Positions 56,245 through 64,000 of a stretch of 64,000 nt of DNA are shown piece after piece. Positions within the stretch are counted from its first letter, which is position 1; every line of letters begins with the position of its first letter. Made by a program: the position numbers and the translations under genes. Source of the stretch: Scalesia atractyloides (lineage: Eukaryota > Streptophyta > Magnoliopsida > Asterales > Asteraceae); NCBI GenBank assembly GCA_947069175.1, contig CAMTDV010000009.1:7943163-8007162 (forward strand). The letters are read 5' to 3'. Below the pieces are notes generated by a model. That model was not told the DNA's origin, did not search any database, and saw only the letters and a program-made list of their open reading frames with translations.

Positions 56245-57986
56245 TTTTTACACCACTGTAAGAAGGTGCTGACATTAGCATTTACACCCATTGTAAGGGT
56301 TTTTTTTACACTAGTGTAAATTAACAAAAAACTATTTTTAAATATTATTATTACTTATTTTTTGGAAACTTGATTTTTATTTTAGTTTTTTTTTTTTGGA
56401 AAAGCCTACAAGTTCTCACAACGCACAAGAGTTTTTATTTTACAATTCTGACAATAGCATAGCTGTTAGTAATTCTCCGCATATGTATTACTCAATAAAA
56501 ATCTATCAATAAGCCGGGTAAACGATTTACTCACGACATGTTTTTTGTTAGATTATTATGGATCGACATCCAACAAATTGAAAACCCTCCCTTTTGGGTG
56601 TGACTTAGAGTTTGAAAGTTACTATTCTAACGCAAAAATAACTTAAACCTACATTTCTTGATATCTATCATGTCTAGATTATTCAAGTTATGCCACATAA
56701 ACACATCACCATATCCGCACAAAAATGACTAACGAAAAAATGATACAGTTAGAACAAAAAGATACATCTTCCATTCTCCGATAAAGGAGGATTTAAAGAT
56801 AAGTCTCAGATGATTAAACTCGTGTGAGGGATACGTATGTTTTTTGTATTGGAGTGGTATCATTGTTTAAATCTAACTTTTCCATACGATCAATTTTATA
56901 AAATAAGTGGACTCTAAAATTAAAATTGATAATTTCACCTAAATCACGTACATGGAAATACAATTAAATTTGATATATGACTTTGTAACCTATTTTCTTC
57001 TCTTTTTATTTTAGAGGAGCTAATATCTCCCATTCTCCCTACATCTCTTCGTCACCAAAGTTATGCGAGACATGTTCGCCCACCCTATGAGGTCACTAGT
57101 CATATTAATGGAGAACACATTAAAGCATGGATTCAATAATTGGTCGTAAATCAAGACTCCACTTAATTTGGTCTCCTTAATAGATTAAATCACCATTCTT
57201 TAATTGCATATAATGGCTCACCAATATCTACTTCTCCTTTCTCTTCTTATTACCCATTTTATTTTTGTAACTAAAAGAAATATAAACGCATTGGGTTGGT
57301 GGGCTTTTCTTAATTTGCCTATTCCAATCCTAAATGTCGTGCAATTAGGTCTAGGTGGCACCCTAATCACTCTGGCCCTCAATTTATATAAATATCTCTC
57401 CATACACACGTCTGCACGCACATGTATATGCTGCACACACATATCAAAAGGACTTTTACCTAATGGATCAAAAGGAATTTTACCTAATGGTATCAAAGTG
57501 TTGGTTAAATTTTTATGTTTTTAAGTGGTGATGGTTCACTTCATATGGTATGTAAAAAATTGTACTTTAGTAGTAGAATTAGAGAATATGTATTACCATT
57601 GTAATATTTTTTTTTGAAAGGTGTTACCATTTTAATAAATATATATATAATTTAAAATTTATTAAAAATGTTTTCTTAAAAAAAATGGTGAAGGGAGTGG
57701 TTACCTATTCCAAATAGATAAACTCCTAATTCATCCAATCAAACATTACCATGTCAATTCACCTAATTAACTTACCTAATGCTCAAAATTGTTGGCGGTG
57801 GTTTACCTATCTTTGATTAGATAAACTTTTTTTTTATTTTTTAAACTAGTATATTTAATAATTAAACATGTATTTTAACAACATAAATGTAGAATAAATA
57901 AAAAATAACATTAAATTAAATTAAAAACAACTAAAATTACACTAAACTAAAAGAATTAAAATTACATAAGTTTCTCGTGCACTATC
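56245..57986. other. AT-rich region without recognised gene
   Basis: Flank of the older Tekay LTR. A consensus-like TTTATATAAATA (57382-57393) could be a core promoter on the plus strand, followed by repeated CAAAAGGA.TTTTACCTAATGG words (57445-57495), but no protein follows. The palindrome-like CACTAGTGTAAA word near 56310 is short. Nothing else supported. Confidence 0.4.
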
Positions 57987-58260
57987 TCACGTTGACGTTA
58001 TTTTTAGAAACAAATGTTTCGACATACGGAACCTATGCCAAAAAATATCATCGTTATATTTCGGGTCTTCGACAAAATAATTCGCCATGAGTGTCTCGTG
58101 CCCTATCTCACGTTGACATTCAATATATCTCCTTCGGTTAGATGTGCCCGTGTCTTGAAGTTCGGCTTCTTCGATGAGATTTTGAAAAAAAAAGAATGCT
58201 ACTACCGGATGAATCGTCACTACTATCGGGTGGAAAAAACAACGCGATTTCATCAGCCAT
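57987..58260 (-). pseudogene. PIF/Harbinger transposase (ALP1/HARBI1-like) N-terminal remnant
   Basis: The likely start is ATG at 58260 (MADEIALFFPPDSSDDSSGS), with a frameshift in a T-run near 58190. The following frame has TGTSNRRRYIECQREIGHET, YFVEDPKYNDDIFWHRFRMS and KHLFLKI, typical of plant HARBI1/ALP1-like proteins just before the DDE domain. The frame ends after about 90 codons; no DDE domain follows. The end coincides with a partial 27-bp duplication, so the truncation is structural. No TIRs found by eye. Confidence 0.8.
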
Positions 58261-58730
58261 TTTGTTTTGGATACTTGGGTAAAAGTATGGTATTTTTTTT
58301 GTTTGGTTTGGGTATGAATTTAAATGGGTTTGGAATGAATTTATAGTGTATAATTTAAAAAAAAGTTGTTTAAACGGCTATATAGTCGTTGATACTCCAA
58401 GGGTCGAAAAAAGAGAGGAGGAAGGGTTCGGTAAAGGTTCACCGATTTGTTGCATACCGAGCGATAAACACCTTCGGCGGCGGTGTTACGATCGGTAACC
58501 CGCTTTACCGAGATGTTTACCGCACCACTTCGTTCACCCTAATTCAACCACTCCTTTTTAGGGATAAGATCAAATACATAGTCTTCTAAAAGTAGGAAGT
58601 CGTAGGAAAGGTATCAGTCGGACTCCGATTAAACTATTCAAGCGGCAATGTGACCGTTTCGTCGAAGTCTATGATATGGGATTTTAGGTTATCGCTTTTA
58701 ACTTGTAGATTTTAGAATTTTTGTTGAGAT
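58261..58730. other. upstream flank of the Harbinger remnant
   Basis: Contains a GC-richer stretch (58400-58560) with GGTAAAGGTTCACCG and CGGTAACCCGCTTTACC words that pair imperfectly. No gene recognised. Confidence 0.35.
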
Positions 58731-58900
58731 CATTGTGTCTTTTTATTTAGCATTTTGTATTTTCTATATTTGTGTCGTTGTGTCTTCTTTTGCGACTCAT
58801 TGTGTTTTTTTTTCTCGACATTGTGTTATATTTCTCGCACTCTGTATATTTTGCTCAGCATTGTGTCATATTTTGCGATCCATTGTGTCTTTATAAAAGA
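58731..58900. repeat. ~21-bp minisatellite, eight units
   Basis: Units starting CATTGTGTCT or a variant begin at 58731, 58751, 58776, 58798, 58819, 58838, 58859 and 58881 (steps 20, 25, 22, 21, 19, 21, 22). Confidence 0.9.
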
Positions 58901-60022
58901 CTTTGTAGGATAACTTTACCCCTAATTTTTTATTTTTATAAATTAAAACTTCAACGTTTTTTATTCTTTTTCCCAAAGAAGTTAACAAAATAATTTGCAA
59001 TAAAAGTTCTTGTTAACCTTCACCGGTCAGTGAATTGTTTATAGAAAATTTTACATCATCGTATTTGTTAAACTCTAGCTAAGATTACCAAAAAAATTAT
59101 TATGGTGAAATGAAGGTTTATATTATTTCATGGTTCTCACCAAAATATGTGTTTTCACCTTGATCTAACTAAATATTAGATAAATACAAATGTGTGTATG
59201 CATGTATGTATGTATATGTATTTCGATATACATCTAATCATGTATATATTAGAAGACAAAGAGGAGGAAAGCCGGTTTGAAGGGGTACAAACATGGCAAC
59301 AACATTCAATAACTACTCAGAAACACTAATGGAAACTGTGCTTAAATTATTAAAGGGGGATTGTAAAAGTTTTAACAGACAAGCAGGAGTAGAAGTGAGT
59401 AATCAGTGGTTTTAGCATAATTGACGAAGATAATGAAATGACACCAGCTTAATAAGATTTGCTTAAATCTTGCTAATTTTGAGGAAACCCTATAAACTTT
59501 TTCCAAGATTTAATCTTGGAGTTTGAAGCCCTACGCCACTTGTCCTTTACTACCTCATTGTCTATATGACGGTTCCGTGTAGCTAACAAATCTTTAAAAG
59601 TATTTTTTATAGAACATCTAACTCACATGGTAAGGCTCATCTTCAAACACGCAGAGTTTCCCGCTGCAAGAGCGACATGGTGTTCCCCGCCACCCTAGAC
59701 CTCCATTCACCTCCCATCCCCGCATCATCCTCAAATCCTTCTTTGCACAGATGATCAGTGGTGGTAGAGTACCGCTCCTGTCGGATTTTGTAGGATGGGA
59801 ATGCGGCGTGGCGTTCCCAACGCCACCTCACATCCCTGTTGAGTGATGCCCTTCCATAACACATGCATAGCCTAATCATACTCTTAAATCTACATTTTTG
59901 TTCACTAGAACACTAGAACCCTCAACCACTTAAAGAAACCATTATATATACATACGTATACCATTATATTACAAATTTTGATGTCTTTATATTTTGGTAG
60001 AATTTTCAAGATTTTATTATAC

Positions 60023-60065
<43 letters not shown>

Positions 60066-60086
60066 CAAGGCAACTAAGTACATTAT
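58901..60086. other. intergenic DNA with a GC-rich island and a TA microsatellite
   Basis: AT-rich sequence with TGTATG-type microsatellite near 59195-59220. A GC-rich 240-bp island at 59630-59870 holds TGGCGTTCCCAACGCCA (about 59801-59821 region) and other short inverted words, possibly a MITE. A (TA)n run lies at 60018-60059. No gene supported. Confidence 0.4.
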
Positions 60087-60112
60087 TGTAACACCCCAAA
60101 AATACTTGATAT

Positions 60113-60325
60113 ACAGGGTTAGATTCATTAGTGAACAACCTCCTTAATTGTGAACACTAGTGAACTAATCATAACCCTTGATTATCAATACACATGTGTA
60201 AATCAATGGCCAGATTTGATGATAAAAATACACTAGTGTATTTTATGATTTGATGACGTAATTCAATGGTCAGAATTTTTTCATTCAGTTCACAAATACA
60301 CTAATGTTCACTCTAAACCCCACCC

Positions 60326-60327
<2 letters not shown>
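60113..60327. mobile_element. MITE-like element, TA-flanked, GTGAAC type
   Basis: Inverted ends AGGGTTAGATTCATTAGTGA and (reverse complement of the right end) AGGGTGGGGTTTAGAGTGAA share AGGGT and GTGAAC; the right end runs into a TA microsatellite. Confidence 0.6.
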
Positions 60328-60356
<29 letters not shown>

Positions 60357-60360
60357 TTAT

Positions 60361-60748
60361 ATCGGGTTATCTTGAGAACGCTAAATATCGCGAGAACCGT
60401 TGAGAACGAATGAAAAAACCAATCAAATCCATTTTTTTAATACCAACTTCATTGTAATTAAAATACAACATCAAAAAAAGAATTTACAACATCAAATAAT
60501 TCATTTCTCATCTCAAAATTACTCTATAATAAATGTTATTTTACACATGTGTAAATAGCAAAACTTAAACATGTGTAAAATTTCTTTATTTAGGAATTCA
60601 CGTAAATTTTGACGTGTAAATTAAATTTCTAACATTGTATTCGAACAATAATGTTAATGTAAAAAATTGAATTTGAATTGTTTTTGACCAAGTTCTCGCG
60701 GTTTTTTCATTCGTTCTCACAATACTTAGCGTTCTCATTTAAACCTTC

Positions 60749-60752
<4 letters not shown>
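60361..60752. mobile_element. MITE-like element, TA-flanked, GAGAACG type
   Basis: The left arm holds GAGAACGCTAAATATCGCGA and GAACGAATGAAAAAACC. The right end, reverse complemented, has GAGAACGCTAAGTATTGTGA and the same GAACGAATGAAAAAACC. It lies between two TA runs. Confidence 0.7.
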
Positions 60753-60792
<40 letters not shown>

Positions 60793-60795
<3 letters not shown>

Positions 60796-61690
60796 ATTAG
60801 GTTCAAGAGTGAACAACTTCTTAAGAGTGAACTAATCTTAGGCCCTTGCCCTTGATCATTTTTAGATTAAAGGTAAGATTGACATTTAGCCAAAGTCTTT
60901 AATTAAAATATATATCTCTCTCTCCATATTTTAATTATAAAGACAAAACTAATATTTATTTTTTTCAAATTTTTTTTAATATTCTGTTTACAAATTATTG
61001 AATTTCCAAATATTTGGTGCACTCATTACTTTATTCATATAGATTTTGTTTTAATTTTAACTTGAATATGGTTTTTCTTTTATTATCCGTATATATAGAT
61101 ATCATAATATATATGTGACTTGTTTTGTTTTCATTAATTTCATATTTTATATGAATTTACTCGTGTGCATACATAATATACTATATGTTGTTAATATACA
61201 CATATGTAACCATTTCTGAATATAATACACAGATGTATAAAAGTCTGTGCACATGCGTATAAACTAACAGCTGTATATTTTGTATAAACTGATAGTTAGC
61301 GAGACGTACACATGTGTATAAACTAACAATTGTGTATCTTGTGTATAAACTGATAGTTAGCAAGACTGTACAAATGTTTATAAACTAATATTTGTGTATC
61401 TTCTATAAACTGATACTAGCGGGACTGTACACATGTGTATACACTAACAACTGTGTATCGTGTATAAACTGGAAATTAGCGAGATTTCAGGGAATTTTGA
61501 TTATCTTGTTTAATAAATGCAATTTACAATAGACGAAAATACCCTTATGTCAATTATTTTAAAGTAAAGTTATAACATTATAAATACAATCTTGTCATTG
61601 TTTAAAAATTTCTAGATCATGTAATCTAATGGCCCGGGTTAGTTCACACAGTTTACTTTCAACCTAGTGTTCACTCTAGAACCTTACCCT
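60793..61690. mobile_element. MITE-like element, TA-flanked, GTGAAC type, 0.9 kb
   Basis: The left end AGGATTAGGTTCAAGAGTGA and the reverse complement of the right end AGGGTAAGGTTCTAGAGTGA match well. It contains a ~60-bp tandem repeat (61247-61485). Related to the 60113 unit. Confidence 0.7.
61247..61485. repeat. ~60-bp tandem repeat, four units
   Basis: Units beginning GTACACATGTGTATAAACTA or variants start at 61247, 61306, 61368 and 61427. Confidence 0.9.
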
Positions 61691-62885
61691 ATATATAGAT
61701 ATGTGTGTGTGCATGTGTGTGTAAAATAACATAAGTATTGTAACTAAAAAATATTTAAACTAGTTGATTTCATGTAATTTGTTAAGAAAGGATAGAATGA
61801 AGCCCTAATTAAAATAAAACCAAACCATAGGGGTTTAAAGGGTTATGAACATAAGATGGGATATGTAACAGGGAAAACACAAAACACACACATAAGAGTG
61901 TGTGTGTGTCTTGTGTGTGTGTGTCGTGAATTAGAGAGAGAAAAGGGGAAGAACCCCATAACACCTTCAATTATAAAATCTGAAAATCAAGGGTGAATCA
62001 AAGGAGGTTTTTGTTGCATGTTTAAAGGATTGAATCACACATCATCACCAAATAATAAGGTATGTCACTATTTCATAAATTGTTGAATTCTCTAGTTAGG
62101 AGGGTTTCATTGAATGAAAATGTTTAGTGACCTAATCACCATGAAGTTGTGTTTTGATGATAGTAGAAATGGTTGTGACTACTGGAATTGTTGAATATGT
62201 GAAGCTTTCGATTTATGACAAGTTTAGATGATTGTTCTAATATAATATGAAGTGGGTTTAACCTAAGAGTGAAAAAACCCAAATTCATATGCAATAAACA
62301 TTTCAATAAATCTTGATAATTGGAATTTACATGTTATTGTAATTTTAATGAAATTGGAAACTTGTTGAGATTTGTGGTAAAAAGAGTTGTAAAATAATTA
62401 ATGGAATAGCTTGAATGTAATGCCTACTAGGTGTTTGATAAAAAGCTTAAATGAAGATTTAATTTGTTACTAGCATTGACATTTGGTAAAAATGACATGA
62501 AGGGGTTCTAAGGAACTCTTCATTAAGAATGACATGAATAACACGTATGCGAATGCCCATTTGGGTTAAATCTTTATGCAACTCAAGTGAGGCTTCGGGA
62601 GGCCAAGTCGAGAAGGATACTCGTTTGAAGGGAAAGCTTTAAAGTACGTAGCATTGATGTTACTTGATTTTATAAATTAATGTTTTAATGTTGATTAATA
62701 TTGTTTAAAGAGTTGAATTTAGAGATTTATAAAATAAGTAAAAATGGATGGATATCCAAATAAAGTGTGCCGAAGACATGCTAAAACCAAAGCATAAATG
62801 ACATGTGAGGTCATAGATGGGAGGTGATGCCTAACACAAATGAACATGGTCAAGGATCATGGAGAAAATAACTAGGGGTGGAAAT

Positions 62886-63487
62886 TGTTGGGAATCAGTG
62901 TATCAAAATAGTAGCGGAAGCGTTTATATAATTTACCAAAAGCCGATTATATAAGTTTGATTAATTAATCCGATTAATAAATATTCCCAATCAGGATCAA
63001 GGTTATGCGCGTATAAACAAATAAAATAATAAACAACCATAGAGGGCTTTAGTAATCAACCTTTGAAGACTACACCGGGATCGTAACACGCGGGTTACAA
63101 CGAATCCTCGCTAGTAGGAAGTTCACAACCGAGCACAAGATACCCAAAGGTAGAACCGGCCAAGAAGAAGCCAGCAATGGTGGCTAAACTTGAGAGGGAA
63201 GCTAAGGTTTTGTGTTTTATAAAAGTGTGTCTAGGCTTTGCACCTTTAGCATCCTTTTATAGAACCCAATCTTACATAAAAGCCCTTTAATATTATACAA
63301 TTATAATCCTCTTAATAATAATCTAATTAATATTAAGTCCCTCGGGTTTAAACTACTATTATTTCACAAATAATAATCCACCTACTCGTGAACATATACG
63401 ATTCGTGTACCAACGTGTAACTCTTCGGATCATACCTAGTTAGTTACGTTGACTTTAATTACTGGTCGGACATACATATCTCCAACA
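62886..63487 (-). repeat. 3' LTR of a further copia element
   Basis: TGTTGGGAATCAG...CATATCTCCAACA, 602 bp. The inner flank ATCTCCCACTTTG is a purine-tract complement, so the element runs leftward on the minus strand and continues beyond 64000. The left flank is GAAAT; the matching duplication is outside the window. Confidence 0.85.
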
Positions 63488-64000
63488 ATCTCCCACTTTG
63501 ACGATTTTAATTAAATGACAACGTGTGCAGAGTTGGACGTCTAGCTGCATCACACTGCTCCTAACATGGTATGACACTTTACAGTCGTTCAACTAGTTCT
63601 TTGAGTTTAAGTAACACTTTACTTAACCAAATACTGTAGCCCTGATATTCTATCAGTAAGTCCCTTCTGTATAGAACATTCATTGATATAAGACATAGAT
63701 CATTCATTCTTATATAGTGATCAACTATTCTCTGTTCTCGACTTTAATTCAAACTGGTCTAACGAACTACTTTTAGTCCGAGCGTGGCCACGCGTTTATT
63801 CCAGTTTAAGTTAACGAGGGCGCCAGAATGTCTAAACTTCTAATTGCATAGAAGTACATAATTCCATCAGCGTCATACAACTCCCACTTAACCTTGGATT
63901 TTTCCCAATGCTACCCGGATTACTATCCATGTTTCAGGACAGTGTTAGATAACATCAAAGATTGTCCTTGATCAATGTAGTTTAATATGTGCCTAAGGAA
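63488..64000 (-). other. 3' interior of the copia element, non-coding
   Basis: The part next to the 3' LTR. No pol domain is visible in this 513-bp stretch; the coding part should lie beyond the window. Confidence 0.6.

Larger units (their letters stand above)
60087..62885 (+). repeat. probable Tekay-type LTR start with nested MITEs
   Basis: TGTAACACCCCAAAAATACT at 60087 is a typical gypsy LTR start on the plus strand. MITE-like units occupy 60113-61690. The continuation (61700-62885) has GT/TG-rich DNA at 61880-61925, leader-like text, and no recognised protein. It is cut by the copia LTR at 62886. LTR identity is inferred from the start motif only. Confidence 0.45.

Noticed and set aside
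57204..57524. 106-codon plus-strand frame with hydrophobic start, possible membrane protein
   Set aside because: It overlaps a better promoter-like TATA sequence and repeats; no recognisable motif and a comparable frame on the other strand.
59643..59879. GC-rich minus-strand frame of 78 codons
   Set aside because: It has no recognisable domain; the GC-rich island with short inverted words is more likely a small transposon remnant.

Overview
This window is plant nuclear DNA made almost entirely of nested transposable elements. I see no intact host gene. Evidence for a plant: long Ty3/gypsy and Ty1/copia elements primed by initiator tRNA-Met or tRNA-Asp, 5-bp target-site duplications (TSDs), SINEs, a PIF/Harbinger transposase remnant, TA-flanked MITE-like elements and AT-rich spacers. 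The SIRE-type copia with a long third ORF and the style of the Tekay and Athila elements suggest Asteraceae; that is inference from memory of these families.

Left third (1-26,050). Positions 1-6487 are the 3' part of a Tekay-type chromovirus (broken protease, RT, RNase H, integrase, chromodomain, then a 3.16-kb 3' LTR). It cuts a minus-strand coding fragment at 6488-6810. Positions 6916-26049 are a minus-strand SIRE/Maximus-type copia: 5' LTR 25431-26049, gag, pol ending at 18932, a long ORF3 ending 35 bp from the 3' LTR 6916-7550. A second minus-strand element (11395-18538, perfect GAATT TSD) sits between pol and ORF3. It encodes a full-length but broken gag and no pol (TR-GAG-like), and its leader holds eleven phased 16-bp palindromes.

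Middle (26,050-44,300). A double-headed tRNA-derived SINE, an unrecognised minus-strand gene fragment and a small unrecognised plus-strand pseudogene with its own TATA box precede a minus-strand Athila-type gypsy (about 31,260-43,391). Its RT is split by a 2.66-kb solo LTR (33304-35965) and its gag-protease region by another solo LTR (37580-39212). The Athila element lies in the gag region of an older minus-strand Tekay element, whose PBS and 5' LTR begin at 44279-44296.

Right part (44,300-64,000). The older Tekay LTR (44296-56244 overall) carries a 487-bp internal tandem duplication and was split by a plus-strand gypsy element (45244-54485, TSD TCATC). That element's RT was split by a second copy of the 2.5-kb solo LTR (50320-52818, TSD CACAA), and its 3' pol and the start of its 3' LTR are deleted. 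Beyond are a truncated Harbinger transposase, minisatellites, three TA-flanked MITE-like units inside a Tekay-type LTR start, and the 3' LTR of another minus-strand copia (62886-63487).

Two signals stand out. First, the solo-LTR family at 33304-35965 and 50320-52818 carries four tRNA-like modules per LTR, each with A-box, B-box and a nearby run of five or more T, arranged as three ~168-bp tandem units plus one on the opposite strand. It looks like an LTR family with built-in RNA polymerase III cassettes. Second, several unrelated LTR families carry their own short CpG-containing palindrome, repeated at about 20-25 or 41 bp, often just upstream of the predicted TATA box and again in the leader after the primer-binding site.
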